This document shows, in pieces, positions 40,885 through 50,530 of a stretch of DNA of 64,000 nucleotides. The position numbers and the translations under genes are program-made. The notes beneath the pieces are model-generated. The model made no database searches. It was not told where the DNA came from and saw nothing but the letters and a program-made list of their open reading frames with translations. Within the stretch, counting starts at the first letter, position 1. Every line of letters begins with the position of its first letter. This DNA comes from Lyophyllum atratum (taxonomy: Eukaryota > Basidiomycota > Agaricomycetes > Agaricales > Lyophyllaceae), in assembly GCA_014905825.1 (NCBI GenBank), contig JACGCN010000009.1:1054001-1118000 (forward strand), written 5' to 3'.

Positions 40885-41488
40885 TGTTGAGGACCGGAGT
40901 AATCGGTAGATTAGATCAGATCCCCAACGATACGATTCAATAACTGACGAGTCAATAACCCAAGTTGATTCTAATGATCTAACGAGTAAGTATTATCCCA
41001 AACCACCGTTCTGGTGTTGACGGAGTAACAGGTAACCTGTTAGTCACTAAGATAATCGTCTACGAGTTAGAGATCTTGCGCACTGCAAGGTTAACTTAGA
41101 AGGAAGTTGGTTTGATTGGCAAAATCTGTAATATTGAGTAAGGTGAAGAATACAAGTATGCTACGAGTCGTTCTTTATATACTAGCCAACTGAGTCAATG
41201 AGTCATACCTTTGTCGAAGGCGCGCGCAAGTGGTCGAAGGTGCGCGCGAGTTCTTTTTCTTGAATGATCCGGTGAACTCGTGCGCGACCCGGCAAGTTCC
41301 CGGAAGGCCTTTGCCAAACAGTCAAACATTGATGTCGGGATGCCGAACCGCCGGTTACGGTAATCTCCTTCGGTTCGGCAAAGTCCGATGGTCGCGTCGC
41401 GTCGACTTCTGCTTGTCGTGTCTATCTCTTATTCTATTCATCGAGACTATCTGTAACCTAGGGTAGCTATGCTATAGTATCCATAACA
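40885..41488 (-). repeat. Complete 3' LTR of gypsy element 2, inverted
   Basis: 604 bp, sense strand TGTTATGG...CCTCAACA. It matches the truncated 5' LTR at 26222-26570 with only a few differences. On the sense strand the polypurine stretch GACTGGGGGGGCTA stands directly before it (41489-41502). Confidence 0.9.
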
Positions 41489-42401
41489 TAGCCCCCCCAG
41501 TCTTGATGCAGGGAATAAGTGATACTCACGCCAATGATGACGGGTAATGACTATAGGTAAATGACTTTGAAGGTAAGTGAGACAAGTAAGGACTCAAGAA
41601 AATACATAAGAGGAAAAGAGAGAGACTAGAAAGGATGATGTTAATGCTAAATAGGATCGTAAGGCGTCGTGAGGGTGTGTGGCTGAATACAAGAGGTGGT
41701 AGGCATAGAGGTGTAAATAAATCAGTCGCAAGGATTTAGGAAGGAGGTAAACATCATGATGCGAAAGGAGTAGAAGTATCAAAGGAAAAGGTCAGTAAAG
41801 TGGTTGTAGAAGTGATGGAAGGGGGTGGGAAGGGAGATGGGAGCGAGCTTGACGGGAATAATGCCTCTCAGGACCTGATTAGCGCGAATGGCGGTTGATG
41901 AGAGCGTGGGATGGAGTATGAGTGCAAGGGAATTATCGACGGCGCTATGATCATAGGCGGGAAGGGGAACGCGTACGATGGGCTTCGGCTCCTCAATGTG
42001 AGCTATGAACTCTTCCCAAGATAGTCCCCAGTACGACCTCCAGCTCCATTTCGCTTCCAAACCCTGCTTAATCGAGCGCTCTACCCCCATAGCAAGCCAG
42101 CGGATATAATACATGGCAATGTGCTATACAAGGGTGATGCAATGTTTGAGGTCGTAGGCGCAGTCAAAAGAGTCGAGGAGGGGATTGCGCTGCGGGGAAG
42201 CGAGAACGAGGGAGATAATGGGCGTGGGTAAGTCGATGGATCGAAGTTTGTCGAAGGGGAGGGAGGTAGGGAGCGGCTCGGCAGAGGCTCCCAGGCGGCG
42301 CAATGTATCACCTGCGCGAGTTTAGGAAGGGTAGACCATAACGTAGCGGCCATCTGAGGATCGAGGGAGTAGCGCGTAACGCCGTACTCGAGGGTGGTGA
42401 C
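41489..42401 (-). pseudogene. Gypsy element 2 ORF3, C-terminal part and 3' untranslated region, inverted
   Basis: From the GTCAC duplication (42401-42397) the sense strand reads VTTLEYGVTRYSLDPQM, in frame with the N-terminal half at 35634. The best frame then shifts (near 42300) to LPTSLPFDKLRSIDLPT, LASPQRNPLLDSFDCAYDL and, past a TAG near 42125, MYYIRWLAMGVERSIKQG and RSYWGLSWEEFIAHIEE, ending at 41779. About 290 bp without a frame and a polypurine tract lead to the LTR. ORF3 was perhaps 270-290 residues. No known domain. Confidence 0.6.
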
Positions 42402-42472
42402 TGTTAGAACAGGCAAGCGCAGGGATGTCAGGTTAGACAGCTACAAGCTGAAGTCCGAAGTTAGAAACTGGT
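42402..42472 (-). repeat. Copia copy B 3' LTR remnant, 71 bp
   Basis: Only the terminal 71 bp of the LTR remain. They are joined directly to RNase H coding sequence (CTGTGCCCAGACTACC), showing a deletion of the RNase H C-terminus, the polypurine tract and most of the LTR. Confidence 0.9.
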
Positions 42473-43579
42473 CTGTGCCCAGACTACCATTGTAATGCAG
42501 CTTGTAATCAAGTGTGCCTTTGCAATAGCGCAACAAATGCTTGACTGCAGCCCAGTGCTTCGGTCCAGGAGACGAATTGAAGCGACCTAAGCATGACACT
42601 GCATAGGAAATGTCAGGGCGGGTCATTGTAGAAAGGTATTGCAAAGAGCCAACTGCGGCACATTGCGCATTTCCTCAATTTCTGCTGGTGTTTGAGCATG
42701 CATCGCTTTAGAAAGCTTTGTCCCTGGTGCCATAGGCGTGGAGACGGGGTTGCAATCGCTCATGCAGTAGCGCTCGAGCATGTCAACAATGTATTGACGT
42801 TGGGAGAGTGCAATTGAGCGATTGGGACGGTCACGGATGATTTCAACACCCAGCAGGAATTTAGAAGCGCCCAAGTCACGGATTTTGAAGTGCTGAGAGA
42901 GCTCATTGACAGCCTTGTCAAGCGCAGAAGTGGATTTCGATGCAAGTGTAATATCATCGATGTAGATGGGGACAATGATCTTGACCTCTCCCTTGACATA
43001 AATGTAAATGGAGCGGTCAGATTCAAGTCTAGTAAACCCCATCTTTAGAAGTGCAGTATGCAACTTCTTATTCCACTGTCTGGCTGACTGTTTGAGGCCA
43101 TAGAGCGACTTGCTCAGCTTCAAAACCTGGTTGGGACCACCTTGATGAAATCCCTCTGGCTGGCGCATGTAGATATCCTCCTCCAAGTCACCATTGGGGA
43201 AAGCAGATGTAACATCCACTGAGCGCAATTCCATGTCCTCGATGCCAGCAATGGCAAGAATAAGGCGCAGAGCGGCAGGACGGAATGTAGGTGCAAAGAC
43301 CTCGTTGTAATCAATGCCAGGGCGTTGACTATAGCCCTTTGCAACGAGTCTAGCTTTATAGCGCTCAATAGAACCGTCTGCATTCCGCTTAATGCGAGAT
43401 ACCCAACCAGAGCCAATTGCCTTTTTATCAGAAGGCAAGTCAACAATCTCCCAAGTGCCATTGCCAACCAAGGATGTCATTTCGGCATTAGCAGCATCTC
43501 TCCATTTCTCTGCATCCGGTGCCTTCATTGCCTGCTTGTATGTGCGCGGATAGCTAGAAGCCATTCCCGCAAACTGCAC
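42441..43579 (-). pseudogene. pol: Copia copy B reverse transcriptase and RNase H start
   Basis: The 318-residue frame 43579-42623 is identical to that of copy A except for one noticed change (SKSLYGLKQS here, SKSLHGLKQS in A). The tyrosine is the usual copia residue. It has the same premature end. The next frame gives MQYLSTMTRPDISYAV to KGTLDYKLHYNGSLGT and then runs into the LTR remnant. Confidence 0.9.
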
Positions 43580-45351
43580 ATCTTCGAAATGCTCATCCTC
43601 TGGCGCTTCCGGCTCATCCTCGTCACTACTATCAGGGATAGCAGGTGGAGGATTTCGTGCAACAACCCACCAGTTGCCAGGAGGTTAACAGTGCGTTTCT
43701 CACGGCGTTGTGCAAGAGGCGGCGACGCTGGTGCAGGAGGTGGTGTTGCAAGTGCAGGAAGCGGTGTTGGATTGCGAGCTGGTGGTGTTTCAGGTTCAGG
43801 TGAATGCTGGTGATGCTGGGCAGGTGGCGGAGGCGGTGTGATAGGACGATTTTCAGGTGCAGGAGGTGCTGGAGGCAATTGATGAAGCAAAATGTCTCCC
43901 CCCCCATCATCGAGTGCAGGTAGTTGAACTGCATCCTGAATGGGAGAAGAGTGCTCACGGCGGATATGGAGATCTACAGGGGGCATAGGCGGAGGTGGAG
44001 GTGGAGGTCTAGTGGTGACAGACAGTCCGGGGAAATAGCGCTCATCAAACTCTGCTCTCTCTGAGATGATAGTCTTTTTGGTTTGTGGATTGTAAAACAA
44101 CCAGCCCTTGTATCCGGGTGGATAACCAATGAAGACGCATCTCTGCATGTGAGGTTCGAGAGATTTGCGCTTATCCCTTTGCACATAGACGTATGCAAGG
44201 CATCCCCAAACTCGAAGATGGCTAACATCTGGTTTGCGCTTATGCCAGCCTTGGTAAGGTGTAATTGGCTGAGGCGCAGTAGGGAGACGGTTTAAAACAT
44301 GTATCTGAGCGCCTAGACTACGCGTGGTATGGCGGCGCTGAATGCCACATTCATTGGTAAATTTAATGAATGTGTTGGACATGTATTCCCCACCCTTATC
44401 CTCTTGAAGCGCCAAGATTTTCGCATCGAAATGGTTCTCTGCGTACGCTTTGAAGGTCTGGAATGCAACCAATGTGTCGCTTTTTCGCCTAAGACCCATC
44501 GCAGCTTTAAAGCTGGTGCAGTCATCAATGAATGTAACCCAGTAACGGCTGCCTTGCTGTGAGGTAACCGGCAGAGGACCATGGAGGTCACTGTGGATCA
44601 ATTCAAGTGGCTTAGAAGCACGACTAGGTGATGAGGGGAAAGGATTTGAGCGCATTCTGCCAGCCAAGCATGGCTCACAAATCGGATCAGGCTTCTGAGA
44701 CGATTTCAACACAAGCCCAGTCACCAACTCATCCTTGATCATCTTCTTGACATGTGCATAATTGTGATGTGCAAAGCGACGATGCCATAGGGTCAGATCA
44801 AGGGGAAGCGTCGAGGCAATACCTGCAAACTCCGAAATTGGTTCAGTGGATCCATCCAAACGTGCAGAGTTGTTGGAATTAATGGATGCACAGAACAACT
44901 TCTTTCCATCTAAACCGAAATGCATGGCTTTAGAATCAATGTGGATATGATAGCCTTTATTTCGAGTTAAGTATAGACAGGATAGAAGGTTGTTTCGGAG
45001 TAAGGGGACATGCAAGACTCTGGTAAACTCTATAGCTCTGAGCTCCTTGCCATTGACTATTGGCTTGAAAACTACAGAACCAACTCCAGCTGAATAAATA
45101 AGCGTGTTGTCTGCTAACCTGATTGGAATGCGACAGGGGGTATAGTTGCGAACCCAATTTTGGTGGGGCGTCATGTGAGTAGTGGCGCCTGTGTCTGCAA
45201 TCCAATCAAAAGTCAGCATGGAGCTGAAGCGGAGTAGAGAGATCAGAATGATCTGGGAGACGAGTACTTGCATTTCCGGCAAATTCCTCTGGGGTGTCCT
45301 TGGCTGCATTAGCCTGTTCTGAGCGCTTTTTCTGGCGTGGCCTTTGTGCAT
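43525..45351 (-). CDS. pol: Copia copy B protease-integrase frame with catalytic deletion
   Basis: This frame is open from protease (DWIADTGATTHMTP) through the GAG-pre-integrase region and integrase into the proline-rich linker, because the 2-bp lesion of copy A is absent here (NNLLSCLYLTRNKG). However, between HTTR and LGAQIHVL a net 108 bp is missing (near 44322). It removes the QQNGVAERTNRTL block with the third catalytic acidic residue. Integrase must be inactive. The end of the frame is the same false tail as in copy A. Confidence 0.9.
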   Translation of the reverse strand: MHKGHARKSAQNRLMQPRTPQRNLPEMQVLVSQIILISLLRFSSMLTFDWIADTGATTHMTPHQNWVRNYTPCRIPIRLADNTLIYSAGVGSVVFKPIVNGKELRAIEFTRVLHVPLLRNNLLSCLYLTRNKGYHIHIDSKAMHFGLDGKKLFCASINSNNSARLDGSTEPISEFAGIASTLPLDLTLWHRRFAHHNYAHVKKMIKDELVTGLVLKSSQKPDPICEPCLAGRMRSNPFPSSPSRASKPLELIHSDLHGPLPVTSQQGSRYWVTFIDDCTSFKAAMGLRRKSDTLVAFQTFKAYAENHFDAKILALQEDKGGEYMSNTFIKFTNECGIQRRHTTRSLGAQIHVLNRLPTAPQPITPYQGWHKRKPDVSHLRVWGCLAYVYVQRDKRKSLEPHMQRCVFIGYPPGYKGWLFYNPQTKKTIISERAEFDERYFPGLSVTTRPPPPPPPMPPVDLHIRREHSSPIQDAVQLPALDDGGGDILLHQLPPAPPAPENRPITPPPPPAQHHQHSPEPETPPARNPTPLPALATPPPAPASPPLAQRREKRTVNLLATGGLLHEILHLLSLIVVTRMSRKRQRMSISKMCSLREWLLAIRAHTSRQ

Positions 45352-46105
45352 TGTCTTTAGCCTGCTTCTGTGCCCTCTGGTACGCGAAGCATTTAGTCAC
45401 ATTATGACCAGGTTTGCCACAGAAGTCACAAATTGCATTGACAAGGGCTGCAGCCATGGCAATTGTGGAGGCAGAAGTGTCTGCAGCGCGACGGCGTCGT
45501 TGGGTTTCCTCTGTAACAAAGGCTTGCTGAATGGTAGCCTTGTCGAGTTTGTCAAGAAGGAGGAGAGACGAGGTGAAGTTGGAGAACTCTTCAGGCAGAG
45601 ATCTAATGAGTGCCATTGAGGCTAGCTCACTGTCCAATTCGATGCTGAAGGAAGCAGGGCGCAAATCCTTGATGCGACGCAATGCCAGGTCAACTCTGTT
45701 CATAAGAGTTTGAAGTGACTCCTCTTCCTCCTTTCTGATGGAGAATAAGTCGTCATAGGCATTAAAACGAGTGCCAGGGCGCTTTTGCAGATGCACTTTC
45801 TCTAGTGCTTTCCACATCACAGAGTCATCAGAGATTCCTTGAAAATGAATCCTCTGGTCAGGCTGGACCATTAAGTAGATGTGACCAGCTGCCTTCTCTG
45901 CTAGCAGTTCCCAGGCATCGACGGCAGCATGGTCCGTGGAGGTGCAGGGTGATGACACAGCAGGCAGAGTAGATTTGCCTGAAACGATGCGCCAGAGGCC
46001 CTGGGACATCAGCCAGGCTTGCATTTCACCTGACCAGGTGGGATAATTGGTAGCATCGAATTTGGCAAAGCCAAGTTTGGTGGTGTTGGAATTGGATGAT
46101 GACAT
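45206..46105 (-). CDS. gag: Copia copy B Gag
   Basis: Identical in translation to copy A Gag, with the same CCHC knuckle and the same TTT TGA end before protease. Starts at ATG 46105. Confidence 0.9.
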   Translation of the reverse strand: MSSSNSNTTKLGFAKFDATNYPTWSGEMQAWLMSQGLWRIVSGKSTLPAVSSPCTSTDHAAVDAWELLAEKAAGHIYLMVQPDQRIHFQGISDDSVMWKALEKVHLQKRPGTRFNAYDDLFSIRKEEEESLQTLMNRVDLALRRIKDLRPASFSIELDSELASMALIRSLPEEFSNFTSSLLLLDKLDKATIQQAFVTEETQRRRRAADTSASTIAMAAALVNAICDFCGKPGHNVTKCFAYQRAQKQAKDNAQRPRQKKRSEQANAAKDTPEEFAGNASTRLPDHSDLSTPLQLHADF

Positions 46106-46449
46106 GATGGCGCTTTGGGGTGTTTTGAACACTATGAATCAAATGGAATACAACCAAGTTCCAGCAATAATGAGCTGGCAGGGTTCCAATTTGAGCCTTC
46201 AGGAATGTGTGCAGCAGGAAAAGCGAGGTATAGTAAAGGTAGGTATGTAACTGCTGACTTCCCAGTTGTAACACCTCCCAGATCAGCGGGGTTACCGCGA
46301 TATTTCTGAGGTAGGTTATAAGCAACACCCACTAAAGGGTAGAGGCCCAACAGTTGGAAGGCAAAGTAACTAAAGGGAGCTGCACACACTATAAAGGCAA
46401 GTGAGAATCAAAAATCGAACTAAGCTCTTAGAGCGCGGGGCCCATAACC

Positions 46450-46811
46450 TGTTAGAACAGGCAAGCGCAGGGATGTCAGGTTAGACAGCTACAAGCTGAA
46501 GTCCGAAGTTAGAAACTGGTTTATTGAGGAACTGACTGATCTACTCACCTGAAGTCCGAAGTTAGAAACTGGGGACTTCAGGTCAATCTAATCTACTATA
46601 TATACTGTGCACAAGAAGGCTGTGTGCACTGGTTAGATGGTAGCTAAGGAAACTGATCTGGTGAACAGGCAGTGTAGTAAGTCACCATCAAGATGGTGAT
46701 GCAACCAACACAGCCTGCAACACAGGAATGCTGTACAGTAACAACCATCAAGATGGTTGATGGGAGATAGGTTGGGAACGAGATTAGATAGCCCAGAAGG
46801 CGTTTCTAACA
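46450..46811 (-). repeat. Copia copy B 5' LTR, 362 bp
   Basis: A full-length copy of the copia LTR in reverse orientation, with the GGTTATGGGCCCC primer site just inside it (46436-46449). It lies against the DNA-transposon-like gene that begins at 46812. Confidence 0.95.
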
Positions 46812-49800
46812 AGTATCTCAGTTATGAACAGATCTCGCAATGTCTTACCGAACGCGATGCGACTCTGAACTCTTGGAAACTTCAGGTCCATCAATTTAAG
46901 GATTCAATTATCGCAGTCGACTGACAAAAGTGTAGACTATCAATCTACAATGAAAGTGCGGGACTCTCTTGCGGAAACTTGATGACTATCGGCGGTTTCT
47001 GATGGCCTGCGCGACTGGTGATGTACCCCGTCTGCAACAGCTCGTTCGACAAGGAATCAAAGACGGTGCGGCTATTTCCATGATCACCAGCAAGATCGAG
47101 CGAGCATTGGACACACCTATCGTGCTCGCAGTTATAGTCAAACCGACTTCGATATCGCGTTGATGGTCCTCCGACTTGGTGGTCGCAAGCTTCTTTACGC
47201 GCTCAACCGTCATATCTCTATTCCATCGATTCGGGCGCTACATCGCGCAAACATCTTTACTCAGTTAATGCCCAGCATTGGTGCCCCTAAGATTGAAGAT
47301 GTTCTCTTCAATATTCGCTCCATCTTTTCTCCGAAGGTTGCCGCCCTGAACAAGGCCCGACCCTTCCACTCCGGCATGTCGATCTTTTGGGATGAGGTCA
47401 ATGAGGAGGACGCAGCATGTTATTTCCCACATCTCGATAGCGTCGGTGGGCTTTGTCGCGAACATTCACATGCAGTGGATGTTTGACTGACTACTTTTGA
47501 GCATGCGGTTTCTATTGCTCGTGCCCTTGTAGATGGGACTGTCCACTATGGCAAAGAAGCCTCCGTCGTCGCTGTGGGTTCTTTTGGGACTATTGTCCGC
47601 GGCGCATTTCCTATACTTATTTATATCCCCCACGTGTAAACGAGAGACTCCTGTTGAATCCGCTCTTCTTCAGAGCGTCATTTCGGCCTGGAAGCAAGCT
47701 AGAGCAGCACAGTTCGGACCTCTTTGGTCGTTCGCGTCCAATGGCGATGCAGGACGTCGGGCAATGGTATATCAGCTGTTCATGAAACATGCTGTCGACG
47801 CGAAGCACGCACTGTTTAAATATGTCAGTCGTCTCCCAGGCTTGAATCTTCTTGTTGGCGACGACGATATCACTGCGGATTTTGATTGGAAGCATGAAAT
47901 CAAACGTTAGTGTTTGACGAGCTTGCGCCCGCATTCAAAACTGACGAAATCTTGTGTAGGAATTGCCCGCTTAATGCGTACATATGAAGGGATGGCAGTC
48001 GGGAGAACCATCGTGAACATTGAGATGATACGCCATCACCTTCGGCGTAACAAATCCCTGTCCCTTGAAGCTGTCGAGCTGTTGATGCGCCCCGAAGACT
48101 CCCAGGTTCCCCGAGCCATAGATTTCATCGAAGCTGTAAACTCTGTCAGCTCGCTGCCTAGTTCTGACTGTAATCCTTCCGAACTTCAGGAGGTCCAAGT
48201 GATTGGAGTCATTGGCGAGATGTTTGGCGCATTCATGCACCCGTTCATCCGACCGGACTGGAGCTTAACGGAACAAGTCGTTTCGTTAAGCAAGTATGCC
48301 CACATGGCTTTCACCCTTTTTAGGGAGATTTCATGCCCTACCAGCTCTACGGCGACACACAGACTACGATCAAGAACATCATATTCTGTATTGCGAAGCA
48401 GCAAGAAATGGATGGCAACCAACCATTTTACATCTTTTTCACGGGGGATGATCGCCTCGAGAAGCTCTTTGGGTTCGCGCGGATGCAGGGCGGCCATAAT
48501 CCCAATTTCACGCTCAAGCAATTTCTTGACCGTCTTGGAGCCGTAGTTGACCTCGACGCCGTCTTTGGACGACAACCACAGCTCGACCGGGGACATTCGC
48601 GATTGAAGGTGACCAGAACGTTTGAACTCAGATGAGGTTGTAGATCCCAATGCATTCCTTGTTGGCGACATCTTCGCGACCCTTGTCCGTGTGACAATAC
48701 TGTTGCCTTGGTCTTGCTGAAGAGCATTGCGATCAAGGAGAAGGGGATTCGAGTGGATCGAGAGGCTCAGAGCATCCCCCACGAGGCAGCTGGTATCAAG
48801 ATCACTGGTCAGATACTCGACATGCGGATGATTCCCGCTGATGATGCCGAAGAGTCCACTGAAGCATTTGATATAGGTGACACGGAGATACACTGCTGGG
48901 TTTGGAACGGTTCGTTCGTGGAACTGGACCTTGATCAGGCAAACCCGTCGCCTGTCAGTAAAGCCGCGAGAAAAACCATTGCTGTCAGAGCCTCAAGCAT
49001 GGTTTGTTCACCCCTTAACCCCTCATTGCAGCTGTCAGCGGCCGACTGAGTCCTGGAGAATGCGCTGAGCTGAATTCTGCCGGCCTTACCTGGGAATTCT
49101 CTACCAGTTCACTTGACTTATTGTCCACGGAGCTTTGGGAGGCAGTGAAGCGCAATAAAGGCCTCAGCCTTCTCCCTTGCTTTAGGATTAATAGCTGGTT
49201 TCCTTATCGAGCAAATAGTGGGCTTCATTTTACCGCTTTCTCTGTCGCATGCTCTGATATCTACAATTCAGATACTATTACACTTCTATCGAATGAAGGA
49301 ACTCAAGAGGCACAGGCAGTGCAGACGAAGGCGACTGACAAGTTCCGTTGTTATCAGTGCCATGCAGAGATTGATCCAAAGAAGGTGCGACAACATGTTG
49401 GCCAACATATATTCCGGGCAATGCGAGGCATTTCTGAGAACGTCCTGAGTGGCCAGTAGTACAAGTTAACCTCACGCTGATACCTTCATTCTGCAGATCA
49501 ATTCGAAGGATAGCTCCATGCCTTGTGGATTCTGCGGGCGCTCCGGGATTGTGACATGCTCGTAAGTCTTCCTTTCCAAAGGGAACCGTCCTCAGGCAAG
49601 GACCAATTGTCGACACAGCCATTCTTTCCTCTACCAACCTAGCCTGAAGTCAACACGAGTATTCATGGGATGGTCTCGAAGATGGTTTACAGTTGCCACC
49701 AGCTTTGGCACTCTCGATCTCAATCACGCCCGAGGAGGAAGCGCGCCTCACTGGTGTGCCGAAGGAGAACATCCCGATCACACTGCCACTCCCTCCACGC

Positions 49801-49902
49801 AATTCCATGTCCAATGCTGCTCCTTCTGGCTATTGCGGCGCTAAACGACTACCAGCAAACTATCCTATAGACCAACCAGCCTGGAAGAGAGCGAGGAAGT
49901 AG
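46812..49902 (+). pseudogene. Broken DNA-transposon-like gene (P-element-like?), zinc finger near the end
   Basis: A chain of plus frames reads as one long protein. Its pieces are QISQCLTERDATLNSWKLQ; ACATGDVPRLQQLVRQGIKD; LRLGGRKLLYALNRHISIPS; YFPHLDSVGGLCREHSHAVD; FASNGDAGRRAMVYQLFMKH; and LLVGDDDITADFDWKHEIKR. Then LMRTYEGMAVGRTIVNIEM, QLYGDTQTTIKNIIFCIAKQ and TGDDRLEKLFGFARMQGGHN follow. Near the end is a C2H2-like finger (CYQCHAEIDPKKVRQHVGQH), then PCGFCGRSG and LSISITPEEEARLTG. I recognise these blocks as a repeated hypothetical family of agaric genomes. The LEKLFG..R..GG.N block resembles the C-terminal part of P-element-type transposases. That link is inference. Frameshifts and stops interrupt it (for example near 47160, 47485 and 48640). 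Confidence 0.6.
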
Positions 49903-50530
49903 AAACTTAATTTCATCGTTGCATATTTTACTTCACCCGCACTATAATGCATACTTACTCTGTATAGTGTAGAACTCACGTAGATTACTGTAAATTAACG
50001 TAGATTACTGTATAATTCACGTAGATATTGTAGATTCACTCAGATACTGTAGATTCATGTAGATACTGCTGTCGTTGGACGAGTTTGGCCCAGCTTAATT
50101 GACGCGTCACTGACGTGTTGTGAGATGATTAGGCATTTCTGCATTTGGAAAGAAACTAGACCCTACTTGCAATTCGGTTCGCTAAACCCACCAGGCTCCA
50201 GGTCTTTGGGGTCCTCTCGAAGTTGGAGCTTCGTGTCATGAATTCTTGTTCCGCCCCCCTCTTGGTTAACATCGTCGCAACCTATAGTTGAAACTTACAT
50301 AGAACATCAGGCTCTGGTGCGTTTGGTTGTGAAAGACTTGCTTCAGATGGAAAAAACCCGCGGACCAGATGGCAGAGTCAAGTTCCTCGTGCCGGGACCC
50401 TTAAACAAGGGGGAACCTCCACGAGTTGCTGAGGACGGCGCATCACGACAGTTTCCTCATGGGTTCCCAAAACTGTCGATATTCGCCCAACAATCCTTGA
50501 CAATGACTGGCTAGCGACTGTTCGCACATC
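49903..50530. repeat. Gene-free stretch with short ACGTAGATTACTGTA repeats
   Basis: At about 49976-50070 the word (A)CGTAGATTACTGTA(G/A) and variants repeat five or six times at 20-25 bp spacing. A 65-residue frame at 50317-50514 (MRLVVKDLLQMEKTRGPDGR) is not recognised. Confidence 0.5.

Larger units (their letters stand above)
42402..46811 (-). mobile_element. Ty1/copia element, copy B, inverted relative to copy A
   Basis: Complete 5' LTR at the right end, gag, protease-integrase, reverse transcriptase, then a deletion from within RNase H to the last 71 bp of the 3' LTR. It is nearly identical to copy A over the shared part. Right flank is AGTAT (46812-46816). Left flank is GTGAC (42397-42401), the complement of the GTCAC beside copy A. 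A and B therefore look like recombinants of two insertions. Confidence 0.92.

Noticed and set aside
35789..46811. The inverted copia pair as a simple palindromic assembly error
   Set aside because: The two copies differ by independent indels (2 bp in protease, 108 bp in integrase, RNase H deletion), have different 5' flanks, and the centre between them is unique gypsy sequence that fits a biological inversion.
26111..46816. A 5-bp target duplication around the outer copia (Y) insertion
   Set aside because: The outer flanks read GTGTG on the left and AGTAT on the right. They do not match well enough to claim, so the original target site is left open.
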